A stretch of 18,375 nt of DNA from Gammaproteobacteria bacterium (GTDB lineage Bacteria; Pseudomonadota; Gammaproteobacteria; PS1; Pseudothioglobaceae). The DNA lies in assembly GCA_028599035.1 (NCBI GenBank), contig JAQRMT010000016.1, positions 1-18,375 of the forward strand, in the 5' to 3' direction. The notes under the pieces are model-generated. The model ran no database searches, was not told the DNA's origin, and saw only the letters and a list, made by a program, of their open reading frames with translations. Shown one piece after another: positions 1-7,270 of this stretch. The translations under genes were made by a program, and so were the position numbers. Within the stretch, counting starts at the first letter, position 1. Each line of letters begins with the position of its first letter.

Positions 1-1777
1 TTACTTTTATTTTTGTAGTACCATCTGCTTCATAAATATAGTCACCCTCACCATTTTTTTTGTAAACATCGTTAGTAGTATCAGTATCAGTATTGTTATC
101 TAAATCCTCTTGTGTGGCTCTTGTTGTATCATCACGTCCAGCCATCCGTGCGCCACAAGTCACATCAATGGAAGAAACCCTTAATCCTGCACTGATGCGT
201 GTGTCTTTGGTAATCGGGATGCCGTAGCCTAAATTAGCGCCTACTTCATTAATTTTGTATGAGGCAACATCAAGTTCAGCGCCATCGGTTTTTTTGGAGA
301 ATAAACCATAACTAATGCTGTGCTTGTCTTGAGTGAAGTAAGGGTTAGAGAAATAAAAACTCATCTCTTCTACCGCATCAGATTGCGATACCACGGCGTT
401 TAGGGTGTTACCTGTGCCAAGGAAATTTCGCTCTTCCATGCCGATATTAAAGGCAGCACCTGTGCTGTTAGAGTGGGATAAGCCAATGGAAAAAGTGCCT
501 GTTTTGGTTTCTTCCACATTGAAATGCAGGTTAATCTTGTCTTCAAAGCCTTGTAGTTTAGAGGTTTGCATTTTCACATCAGAGAAAAAACCAAGGCGTT
601 TAATCTTTCCGATTGATACTTCTAACTCCTTGTCTGAATATAGTCCGCCTTCGTGAACACCAATCTCACGACGAATAACCTTGTCTTGCGTTCTGGTATT
701 GCCAGCAATAGTAATACGATTGATATAGACTTTTTTGTTCGGCGTAATCTTGAGCTTTAAATCAATAGCGTGTGTGGCTTTGTCTTCAAATGTTATTGCT
801 TCAACTCTAGTAAAGGCATAACCCTGATTTGTAAACACGCTAGTAACGGCCTTAACGCTTTCGATTATGCGTTTACGCTCAAAAATATCGCCGGTATTAA
901 AGGTGAGTAATTTTGATAATTTTTTATTAGATTGGTTGAGTGTGTCGCCTGTAAATTCAATTTTACCGACCTTGTACTCGTCTCCTTCATTGATTTGAAT
1001 GGCAATATTGATGCTTTTCTTGTCTTCAGAGAGCTCAGTCTTTGTATTAATCACTTTAAAATCAAGGTAACCCAAGTTGATGTAATATGATTTCATTGCC
1101 TCAACGCCCGCATCAAGCGATACTTTGGAGTAATGGTCTTTTTCGGTAAAGTAATTCATGATAAAAAAGTCAGGCTCACCAATTTCAAACAAAGCGAGTA
1201 AGTCCTCTTCTTTGTGTGCTTTGTTACCGCTAATGCTCATTGATTTAATGCGTGCAACTTCGCCTTCAGAAATATCAAGTTCTACGCCTACTCTATTTTG
1301 GCTGTCAATTTCAACCTTTTTGGTGATTTTAATGTCGTAATAGCCCTGGCTGATGTAAGTTGCTTTTAGTTGTTTAATCAACTTATCTAATTGTCTTTTG
1401 TTGAAAATCTTGCCCGGAGTTAAATCCATACTAGACAAAACATCTTTAATCGCATCTTCGTTAATAACTTTCTCAGAATGGTTAAGTAAATCTAGATATT
1501 TGATGTGCGGATTTTCTATTACAGTGATTTTTAAGGTTTGTTGATCTTCTGTTACTTCAATGTCTTTAAAAAAATGTGTTTTATGAAGAGAGCGAATGAT
1601 TTGCGATGAAGTCTGTACACCGTAGTTATCGCCGACTTCAACAGGTAGATAGCTTAGTACCGTACCTCTGGAAATGGCGTTCAGGCCTAGGATTTCAATG
1701 TTTTTAATAGGGGCTGAAAAGGCCAATGAAGCACCTAACAGGCTTGCTATTAAAGCCAACTTAATGATTGTTTTCAT
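1..1777 (-). CDS. bamA: Outer membrane protein assembly factor BamA (C-terminus beyond window)
   Basis: Omp85-family core of the BAM complex, which folds and inserts beta-barrel proteins into the outer membrane. The visible 592 residues begin with a signal peptide (MKTIIKLALIASLLGASLAF, cleavage near SA-P). About five POTRA repeats follow to roughly residue 420, with typical phrases such as IKNIEILGL, ISEGEVARI, YKVGKIEFTGDT and VYINRITIAGNTRTQDKVIRREI. The barrel then starts at about ETKTGTFSIGLSHSNS and reads through RNFLGTGNTLNA and GYGIPITKDTRISAGLRV. The frame stays open to base 2, so roughly the last quarter of the barrel family length lies outside. Residues 541-592 form a Thr/Asn/Asp-rich loop that is unusual (see findings). 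DUF971 lies directly upstream, 44 bases away. The usual gammaproteobacterial neighbour rseP is not on the upstream side. No clear Shine-Dalgarno sequence precedes the ATG. Confidence 0.97.
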   Translation of the reverse strand, partial: MKTIIKLALIASLLGASLAFSAPIKNIEILGLNAISRGTVLSYLPVEVGDNYGVQTSSQIIRSLHKTHFFKDIEVTEDQQTLKITVIENPHIKYLDLLNHSEKVINEDAIKDVLSSMDLTPGKIFNKRQLDKLIKQLKATYISQGYYDIKITKKVEIDSQNRVGVELDISEGEVARIKSMSISGNKAHKEEDLLALFEIGEPDFFIMNYFTEKDHYSKVSLDAGVEAMKSYYINLGYLDFKVINTKTELSEDKKSINIAIQINEGDEYKVGKIEFTGDTLNQSNKKLSKLLTFNTGDIFERKRIIESVKAVTSVFTNQGYAFTRVEAITFEDKATHAIDLKLKITPNKKVYINRITIAGNTRTQDKVIRREIGVHEGGLYSDKELEVSIGKIKRLGFFSDVKMQTSKLQGFEDKINLHFNVEETKTGTFSIGLSHSNSTGAAFNIGMEERNFLGTGNTLNAVVSQSDAVEEMSFYFSNPYFTQDKHSISYGLFSKKTDGAELDVASYKINEVGANLGYGIPITKDTRISAGLRVSSIDVTCGARMAGRDDTTRATQEDLDNNTDTDTTNDVYKKNGEGDYIYEADGTTKIKV

Positions 1778-1809
1778 GGGGTAGAAAATTAAATGAATAA
1801 AAGCAAATA

Positions 1810-1838
1810 ATTATACAGCGTTTAATGTTGTTTGTGAG
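1810..1838 (-). promoter_or_regulatory. Candidate sigma70 promoter for bamA
   Basis: On the minus strand a perfect TATAAT (1815-1810) stands 17 bases from CTCACA (1838-1833), which matches TTGACA at four of six positions. The predicted transcript would start near 1803, giving a leader of about 26 bases before the bamA ATG at 1777. The -35 box lies inside the 3' end of the DUF971 gene, so bamA may have its own promoter besides any read-through. Found by eye only. Confidence 0.4.
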
Positions 1839-2175
1839 CGTGCCCTGCATCTTTGAGTTTGATAAGGTAATTAGCCCATAATTTATCTTGTTTTGTGGCA
1901 AGATTATGCAGGTGCTCCCAAGAATAAATGCCACTATCATGGTCATCGCTAAAAAACAAAGTCACGGCATAATTTCCCGTAGGAGCAATGCGGGTGATAG
2001 TTACATTTTCCTTGCCGACTTGTAATGTCTCTTGTCCAGGTCCATGCCCCATCACTTCGGCAGAAGGGGAATAAACCCTCAAATATTCAGCAGTTAATGG
2101 ATATTCTACGCCATCAAAAGTAAGCGTAAGTAAGGTTTTTGTCTTATCAAGGGTGATATTGCTAGGTGTTTGCAT
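1822..2175 (-). CDS. DUF971 (gamma-butyrobetaine hydroxylase-like N-terminal domain) protein
   Basis: Small stand-alone DUF971 protein of 117 residues. The family signature is clear: LTLTFDGVEYPLTAEYLRVYSPSAE, then GHGPGQE, then the C-terminal phrase FFSDDHDSGIYSWEHL. The fold is the N-terminal domain of gamma-butyrobetaine hydroxylase-like proteins; in bacteria it occurs alone and its biochemical role is not settled. I chose ATG 2175 (MQTPSNITLD): a GGA element lies 11-13 bases upstream. An in-frame TTG at 2190 would add five residues (MDKPN) and cannot be excluded. The C-terminus ends in a short His-rich tail (GHAHKQH). It lies immediately upstream of bamA in the same direction, so the two may be co-transcribed, although bamA also has a promoter-like sequence. 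Confidence 0.88.
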   Translation of the reverse strand: MQTPSNITLDKTKTLLTLTFDGVEYPLTAEYLRVYSPSAEVMGHGPGQETLQVGKENVTITRIAPTGNYAVTLFFSDDHDSGIYSWEHLHNLATKQDKLWANYLIKLKDAGHAHKQH

Positions 2176-2267
2176 ATTAGGTTTGTCCAAAAATCAAATT
2201 AAGCAATATTTTACCTGAAGTTCATTTATTCATAACCCTGTGCGTTATAAGTAGATAAAATACACCT
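2176..2267. promoter_or_regulatory. Divergent spacer between DUF971 and dapF
   Basis: The AT-rich spacer separates two divergent genes and must hold start signals for both. Plus-strand -10-like hexamers TATAAG (2246-2251) and TAAAAT (2256-2261) lie close to the dapF ATG at 2268, without a good -35 box. If the second is used, the dapF message would be nearly leaderless. On the minus strand TAAAAT (2216-2211) follows TTATGA by 16 bases. All of these are weak matches, and no Shine-Dalgarno sequence is visible for dapF. Confidence 0.3.
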
Positions 2268-3098
2268 ATGCTGATTAATTTTACAAAAATGCACGGGTTG
2301 GGTAATGACTTTATGGTGATTGATACCATCAAGCAAGCAATAACATTATCTCCAACACAAATTCAAAAACTTTCAGACAGACATTTTGGTGTCGGTTTTG
2401 ACCAGCTATTATTGGTTGAAAAACCAAATAACCCTAAAAATGATTTTAAATATCGAATTTTTAATGCAGACGGTTCTGAGGTAGAGCAATGTGGTAATGG
2501 AGCACGGTGTTTTGCGCGTTTTGTTATAAAAAAAGAATTGACAGATAAAAGAATTGAGCAGAGTATTTCTGTAGAAACAAAAAAAGGGATAATTGAATTG
2601 CTTGTTATAGATTTTGATACAGTTGTGGTTAATATGGGCGAGCCATTATGGCATTCTAAAGACATTCCTTTTAGGCAACTAAAAAGCACAAATGCAACTT
2701 ATATTGTTGAAGAAAAAACAGTTGGCGTGGTGTCAATGGGCAATCCGCACGCCGTGTTAATTGTGGATGACATCAACCAAGAAATTGCACCTACTGCCCA
2801 AAGAATACAAAACTCTCCCGACTTTCCAGAGGGGGTTAATGTCAATTTTGTAGAAATTGTTGATCAATTTAATCTCAAGCTCAGGGTTTATGAACGAGGC
2901 GTTGGCGAAACTTTAGCTTGTGGCAGTGGAGCGTGTGCAACGGTGGCGTATTTAGACAAGATAGGGAAGGTTAATGCTGGTTTAAATGTTATTGTTGAAT
3001 TACAAGGCGGAAAGTTACTTGTTAGATTTGATGATGATAAAAACATTATTATGTCAGGTGCTGCTGAGTTTGTGTTTGAGGGGCAAGTAGAAATTTAA
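2268..3098 (+). CDS. dapF: Diaminopimelate epimerase
   Basis: Cytoplasmic, cofactor-free epimerase that converts LL-diaminopimelate to meso-diaminopimelate in the lysine and peptidoglycan precursor pathway. The 276 residues match the usual length of about 274. The start MLINFTKMHGLGNDFMVID is the canonical N-terminus of the family and fixes the start codon. Both catalytic cysteines are present: C75 in ADGSEVEQCGNGARC and C218 in GETLACGSGACAT. The substrate-binding phrases SMGNPHAV and YERGVGET are also intact. The gene stands alone between the divergent DUF971 gene and the convergent apaH. Its stop codon interlocks with that of apaH within the palindrome TTAA. Confidence 0.98.
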   Translation: MLINFTKMHGLGNDFMVIDTIKQAITLSPTQIQKLSDRHFGVGFDQLLLVEKPNNPKNDFKYRIFNADGSEVEQCGNGARCFARFVIKKELTDKRIEQSISVETKKGIIELLVIDFDTVVVNMGEPLWHSKDIPFRQLKSTNATYIVEEKTVGVVSMGNPHAVLIVDDINQEIAPTAQRIQNSPDFPEGVNVNFVEIVDQFNLKLRVYERGVGETLACGSGACATVAYLDKIGKVNAGLNVIVELQGGKLLVRFDDDKNIIMSGAAEFVFEGQVEI

Positions 3099-3892
3099 CA
3101 ACTCACTGAAAAGATCTTCTTGTCTTTTAATCTGATAGCACTTAATCGCCCATGCCAAACACAGCCGTGATCCATAGGGTAAATATGCGCCTGATTAACG
3201 CCTGACAAACTAGACCAGTGACCAAAGAATATATCAGTGTCTTTTAGTAATCTGTTTTTGTGCATAAACCACGCTTTAAAGCCTTTTGGTGGATGCGTGT
3301 AATTCATTTTATAATCAAACTCTAGCTCACCATTGGACTTGCAAAAGCGCAGCCGCATTAAGGCATTAATGCTGTATCGACATTGCGCCAGTTCGCTTAA
3401 ATCTTTAGACCAAATATTAGGTTTATTATCATACATATCATCTAAAAACTGTGAAATATTAGTTCCTTGAAGATGCTTTTGCACTTTTTTAGATTGTTGA
3501 ATGACTCTATTGACATCCCAATTTGGCGGTATGCCAGCATGAACCATGAGAACACCTTTGTGGGTGATTGCCAAAGGTTGGTTTTTCAAAAAATCAAACA
3601 ATGACTCTGCATCATTGGCGCTGATAATATCAGTAAATGTGTCTTTTTTATTGGGTTTTTTACTGCCCAAGGCGCAGGCTAATAAGTGAAAATCATGATT
3701 GCCTAAAACCATTTGCGCATTACCTTCTAAATCCTTGATAAAACGCAGTGTTTCAAGTGATTTGTTGCCACGATTAACCACATCGCCTAGAAAAAATAAT
3801 TGATCTTTATCACTGGAAAATTTGATTTTTTTTAACAATATTTGCAGCGAATCAAAACACCCCTGAATGTCGCCAATTAAATAATTACTCAT
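3095..3892 (-). CDS. apaH: Symmetrical bis(5'-nucleosyl)-tetraphosphatase
   Basis: Metallophosphatase that splits diadenosine tetraphosphate (Ap4A) into two ADP. In bacteria it also acts on Np4-capped RNA 5' ends. The 265 residues carry the family motifs in order: GDIQG (7-11), GDVVNRG (36-42), GNHDFH (64-69), MVHAGI in the middle, and GHWSSLSG then MDHGCVWHG near the end. The Gln in GDIQGC is a common ApaH variant of GDVHGC. It is the last gene of the pdxA-rsmA-apaG-apaH operon and overlaps apaG by four bases (ATGA), which suggests translational coupling. The same gene order is known from Escherichia coli. Its stop overlaps the dapF stop, so no intergenic terminator fits here. Confidence 0.97.
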   Translation of the reverse strand: MSNYLIGDIQGCFDSLQILLKKIKFSSDKDQLFFLGDVVNRGNKSLETLRFIKDLEGNAQMVLGNHDFHLLACALGSKKPNKKDTFTDIISANDAESLFDFLKNQPLAITHKGVLMVHAGIPPNWDVNRVIQQSKKVQKHLQGTNISQFLDDMYDNKPNIWSKDLSELAQCRYSINALMRLRFCKSNGELEFDYKMNYTHPPKGFKAWFMHKNRLLKDTDIFFGHWSSLSGVNQAHIYPMDHGCVWHGRLSAIRLKDKKIFSVSC

Positions 3893-4260
3893 TGTAATGT
3901 GTATGGTTCGCTCAGGACAAATTCTGGGATTTCAATATTAAAATGCTCGCCTGTGTCGCTAACCATGCTGTATTCGCCTTTCATTGTGCCGGTAGGTGTT
4001 TTAATAACTGATCCAGAAGTATATTCAAAAGCCTCGCCTGGCAATAGATGGGGCTGCATACCAATCACACCTTCGCCAGCAACTTCCTCTATATGGTTCG
4101 TCTCATCTTGGATAATCCAGTGTCTGCTGAGTAATTGCGCACCCACTTCGCCTTGGTTGCTAATAGTAATGGTATAAGAAAAAGCATATTGGCTTTTAAA
4201 AGGAATGGTTTGCTGCTCTAAAGGGACAACTTTTACGGTGATTTTAATGTTATTTTTCAT
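3889..4260 (-). CDS. apaG: Co2+/Mg2+ efflux protein ApaG
   Basis: ApaG (CorD) is a small protein of fibronectin type III-like fold. It is linked genetically to Co2+ resistance and Mg2+ efflux, but its molecular role is still unclear. At 123 residues it matches the usual length of about 125. Diagnostic stretches are YAFSYTITISNQGEVGAQLLSRHWIIQD without internal gaps, the Gly-rich GEGVIGMQPHLLPGEAFEYTSG, and GTMKGEYSMV. No signal peptide is present, so it is cytoplasmic. It overlaps rsmA upstream and apaH downstream by four bases each, in the conserved operon order. Confidence 0.97.
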   Translation of the reverse strand: MKNNIKITVKVVPLEQQTIPFKSQYAFSYTITISNQGEVGAQLLSRHWIIQDETNHIEEVAGEGVIGMQPHLLPGEAFEYTSGSVIKTPTGTMKGEYSMVSDTGEHFNIEIPEFVLSEPYTLQ

Positions 4261-5012
4261 AATTTATTATAGTCGTTGGTTAGTGTAATAAAGTCTTCCA
4301 CTGGAAGCATTTCAGCGCGTTGAGATAAGTCAATAGCTGTTTGCTTTTGTGAAAGTAGGGATTTTAAACAATTTTTAAGTGTTTTTCTACGCTGAGAAAA
4401 TGCGGCTTTTACGATTTTTTCAAATAAAGGAGTATTGCGGACTTTTGATTGCGCCAAAGGTTTAAGGTAAACAATAGCAGAGTCAACCTTTGGTGGAGGG
4501 TTAAAGGACTCGGGCGGCACAATAAAAATCAACTCAACCTCAAAAAATGCCTGCATCATTACGCTTAAACGACCATAGATTTTTGATCCGTGTTTGGCAG
4601 CCATTCTTTGCACCACTTCTTTCTGTAGCATAAAAGTCATATCAATCACTTTGGCTCTATTTTCAAGTAAATGGAAAAGTATGGGAGAAGATATATTGTA
4701 AGGCAAATTACCCACCACGCGAATAGGAGTGGGCAGAGTACTAAGATCAAACTTTAACGCATCGCCTTGATGAATGACGAGATTGTCTTTGTTTAGATTA
4801 TTAAGCATAATAATCAAATCTCTGTCAATTTCAATCACATGTAATTGCTTAACGCATTCTAGCAAGGGTAGTGTCATAGCGCCTTGTCCGGGGCCAATTT
4901 CAAGTAAATTATCATCAAATTTTGGCGTAATAGTGGCAACAATTTGTTCAATAATCTGGTTGTCAATCAGGAAGTTTTGACCAAAGCGTTTGCGGGCTTT
5001 ATGGCTACTCAT
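4257..5012 (-). CDS. rsmA: 16S rRNA (adenine(1518)-N(6)/adenine(1519)-N(6))-dimethyltransferase
   Basis: RsmA (KsgA) dimethylates the two adjacent adenines in the loop of helix 45 of 16S rRNA, a late step in small-subunit assembly that uses S-adenosylmethionine. At 251 residues it is somewhat shorter than the E. coli protein (273). Visible motifs are KRFGQNFLID at the N-terminus, the SAM-binding loop LEIGPGQG (37-44), the acidic VIEIDRD, and the catalytic NLPYNISSP (102-110). The RRKTLKNCL phrase near the C-terminus is typical of the RNA-binding part. The ATG overlaps the end of pdxA by eight bases and the gene end overlaps apaG by four, so the whole operon is translationally packed. Confidence 0.98.
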   Translation of the reverse strand: MSSHKARKRFGQNFLIDNQIIEQIVATITPKFDDNLLEIGPGQGAMTLPLLECVKQLHVIEIDRDLIIMLNNLNKDNLVIHQGDALKFDLSTLPTPIRVVGNLPYNISSPILFHLLENRAKVIDMTFMLQKEVVQRMAAKHGSKIYGRLSVMMQAFFEVELIFIVPPESFNPPPKVDSAIVYLKPLAQSKVRNTPLFEKIVKAAFSQRRKTLKNCLKSLLSQKQTAIDLSQRAEMLPVEDFITLTNDYNKL

Positions 5013-5982
5013 AAGTCGAATTTATAAAATTGTGCGCATATTGCAGTGCCGTATTTAGGCTGCCCAAACTAATATTGCCTGTGCCAGCCAATGTAAGTGC
5101 TGTACCGTGGTCAACCGAGGTGCGAATAAAGGGCAGACCTAAGGTGATATTAACGGCTTTTTTAAAGCCTAGGGTTTTCAACACGGGCAGCCCTTGATCG
5201 TGATACATTGCCAATACACAATCCACGCCTTTTAGTGCATCAACAGTAAAAGCAGTGTCAGCTGGCACACTACCAACAAGATTAAATCCTTGCGTGTTTA
5301 GTTTTTCAATCAAGGGGTTGATGATTTCAATCTCTTCTTTGCCCAGATAGCCACCTTCACCTGCGTGAGGATTAAGTCCACAAACAACAATTCTAGGGTT
5401 TTGCACGCCATAATTTTGTAAAGATTGGTGGATAATAGTTAGGGTTTTTTCTAAAGAATGGCTTTGTATTTGTTGTGGCACTTGAGCGAGTGGCAAATGC
5501 GTTGTTGCTAAAGCGACGCGTAATCCTGAAGTTGCCAGCATCATCACAGTTTTATCGACACCCGAGCGCTGCGCTAAATACTCGGTATGGCCACTAAAGC
5601 GCTTGCCATTTTTATCTTGATAAATCTCTGCTTGATTAATAACACCCTTATGCAAAGGCCCAGTAACCAGTGCCTGAGTATTGCCATTTAGACAATGCTG
5701 AGTGGCTAAATCTAGTGTTTTTAACACATATTCGGCATTATTTTTGTTGAGTATGCCCGCAACAACTTTATCTTTTGTTTTAACTGGATAAACGCACAGG
5801 GTTTTGGCACGGGCAGTGACCTCTGTTTCGCTAATCTTAAGCTCAAGATTAAGTGCTTTTGCTCTGGACAACAATATATCGGGATCAGCAAAAACTAGCA
5901 ATTCTTTTTTAGGATTTTGGGCGTAAATCACTGCCAAATCAGGGCCAATTCCAGCGGGTTCACCAGGCGTAAAAGCGAGCAT
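5005..5982 (-). CDS. pdxA: 4-hydroxythreonine-4-phosphate dehydrogenase
   Basis: NAD-dependent dehydrogenase of the DXP-dependent pyridoxal 5'-phosphate pathway. Its product decarboxylates to the aminoketone that PdxJ condenses with deoxyxylulose phosphate. The 325 residues begin MLAFTPGEPAGIGPDL, the family hallmark. An in-frame TAA four codons upstream of the ATG rules out a longer start. The three metal-ligand histidines are present: H162 (TTHLPL), H206 (LNPHAGE) and H261 (MYHDQG). So are GHTEYLA and TSVDHGTAL. It is the first gene of the operon; in E. coli surA and lptD precede it, but here a divergent RND operon does. AAGGA lies 14 bases before the ATG, a long spacing. Transcription probably starts from the TATAAT at 6027-6022. 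Confidence 0.98.
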   Translation of the reverse strand: MLAFTPGEPAGIGPDLAVIYAQNPKKELLVFADPDILLSRAKALNLELKISETEVTARAKTLCVYPVKTKDKVVAGILNKNNAEYVLKTLDLATQHCLNGNTQALVTGPLHKGVINQAEIYQDKNGKRFSGHTEYLAQRSGVDKTVMMLATSGLRVALATTHLPLAQVPQQIQSHSLEKTLTIIHQSLQNYGVQNPRIVVCGLNPHAGEGGYLGKEEIEIINPLIEKLNTQGFNLVGSVPADTAFTVDALKGVDCVLAMYHDQGLPVLKTLGFKKAVNITLGLPFIRTSVDHGTALTLAGTGNISLGSLNTALQYAHNFINSTYE

Positions 5983-6021
5983 TGTTTTTTATATTGTCCT
6001 TGTTTTGTTTAAGCGTTTACC

Positions 6022-6050
6022 ATTATAAAGTTAATGCACTTAGGAATTAA
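6022..6050 (-). promoter_or_regulatory. Candidate promoter of the pdxA-rsmA-apaG-apaH operon
   Basis: The minus strand shows a perfect TATAAT (6027-6022) with TTAATT (6050-6045) 17 bases upstream, which matches the -35 consensus at three of six positions. The predicted start near 6015 gives a leader of about 33 bases before the pdxA ATG. This is the only strong -10 box upstream of the operon. Confidence 0.45.
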
Positions 6051-6069
6051 TGTAAAATGACGAAGTTTC

Positions 6070-6097
6070 TTGACATTAACTGTCTCAATATTTTAAA
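6070..6097 (+). promoter_or_regulatory. Candidate promoter of the RND efflux operon
   Basis: A perfect -35 hexamer TTGACA (6070-6075) is followed after 16 bases by TTTAAA (6092-6097), a four-of-six match to the -10 consensus. The predicted start would lie only a few bases before the adaptor ATG at 6110, so the leader would be very short. AAGG at 6100-6103 could serve as a ribosome site if the start is slightly earlier. No operator-like inverted repeat and no regulator gene sit nearby. Confidence 0.4.
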
Positions 6098-6109
6098 CAA
6101 GGCTAAATC

Positions 6110-7258
6110 ATGAATTTATCAACAACACTTTCAACTGCATTGGTTTTATTATTACCATTCTCTGGCTCATCAGCGCAGACATTTAATCCAGGCATGGAAA
6201 AATTTAGTTCAACTTACAGCATTCAGCAAATAACAGGAATGTCGCTTGATAAAAGGGCGCTTTTAGGTGGCAAGGTTGTTTCTTCTGCACAGGTGAGTTT
6301 ATCTGCACAAGTTTCAGGCGATGTTCTGAGTATTAATGGCAAAGAAGGTGATATGTTTCAACAGGGTGCTACTTTGATAATGCTTGAGCAAGAGTCGATT
6401 CAAGCACAAAGAGATGCTGCTTATACAGAAATATCTTCTGCCAACGAGGCGCTTAAAAATGCAGGTGTGCAATACTCACAATCAATTGTCTCCCCTAATT
6501 CAAACGGTATGTTTGGTGGCGTTCCAGGTATGTTTTCGATGTTTACCGACCCAATGCTAAGGATGACAGGACAGGGCGACCCTGATTTTGATAAGTTTGC
6601 CAATCGCACTTCACGATATACTGGCTACCAACAAGCAAAACACAAACTAACACAAGCAAAACTTAGACTTAAGCAAATGGAAGAACGCCTTAAAGATGCA
6701 AATATTATTGCGCCTTTCGATGGGGTTATTGTGGTTAAAAATGTTAATCAAGGCGATATTGTGCAATCTGGTCAAGTATTATTAAAATTTGCCAATATTA
6801 AAAAACTACAAGTTGAATTGAATGTGCCTTCGCGCTTAGTAACCAGTCTAAAGCTTAACAAGAAATACCGCATTAAGTTAGACATTGCCAATAGAGTTGT
6901 CAGTGCAAAACTGTCGCAAATTTACCCAATTGCTGATAACAATAAACACAGTGTTAAGGTGAAATTTGACTTACCAGAAAATACGCCAGTATTAGCGGGC
7001 GCTTATGCAGAAGTGGAAATTTTTGAAACAGATTCAGGCGTGCTAACGCCAATCATTCCAGAGGCAGCAATTATGTGGCGCTCTAGCTTGCCCAGTGTGT
7101 TTATCGTCAATCCACGCACCAATAAAACCGAACTCAGGTTTGTGCGCCTTGGTGAGCAAGTTGGTAAGGGCAAAAAAAGCGTTTTATCTGGCTTAAAAAT
7201 TGGTGAAAAAATTGTCACCAACCCCAATATATTAATGATCTCAGGAATGGATATTTAA
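6110..7258 (+). CDS. RND efflux periplasmic adaptor subunit (membrane fusion protein)
   Basis: Periplasmic adaptor that links an RND inner-membrane pump to an outer-membrane channel. Its 382 residues start with a signal peptide (MNLSTTLSTALVLLLPFSGS, cleavage near SSA-QTF). Next come the first half of the biotinyl-lipoyl domain (VSLSAQVSGDVLSI, about 58-95), an alpha-helical hairpin (about 95-198), and the second lipoyl half (APFDGVIVVKNVNQGDIV). A beta-barrel and a membrane-proximal domain (LSGLKIGEKIVTNP) complete it. No lipobox Cys is present, so it is probably not a lipoprotein. The hairpin is interrupted at residues 133-157 by a Met/Phe/Gly/Pro-rich segment (see findings). The permease follows 194 bases downstream. 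The substrate cannot be read from the sequence. Confidence 0.93.
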   Translation: MNLSTTLSTALVLLLPFSGSSAQTFNPGMEKFSSTYSIQQITGMSLDKRALLGGKVVSSAQVSLSAQVSGDVLSINGKEGDMFQQGATLIMLEQESIQAQRDAAYTEISSANEALKNAGVQYSQSIVSPNSNGMFGGVPGMFSMFTDPMLRMTGQGDPDFDKFANRTSRYTGYQQAKHKLTQAKLRLKQMEERLKDANIIAPFDGVIVVKNVNQGDIVQSGQVLLKFANIKKLQVELNVPSRLVTSLKLNKKYRIKLDIANRVVSAKLSQIYPIADNNKHSVKVKFDLPENTPVLAGAYAEVEIFETDSGVLTPIIPEAAIMWRSSLPSVFIVNPRTNKTELRFVRLGEQVGKGKKSVLSGLKIGEKIVTNPNILMISGMDI

Positions 7259-7270
7259 GCCCTCTGCATC

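Noticed and set aside
405..1340. Two plus-strand open frames (405-656 and 1158-1340) within the bamA region
   Set aside because: They run antisense to a clear bamA frame, start without ribosome sites and encode low-complexity Ser/Leu/Pro-rich sequence typical of antisense shadows.
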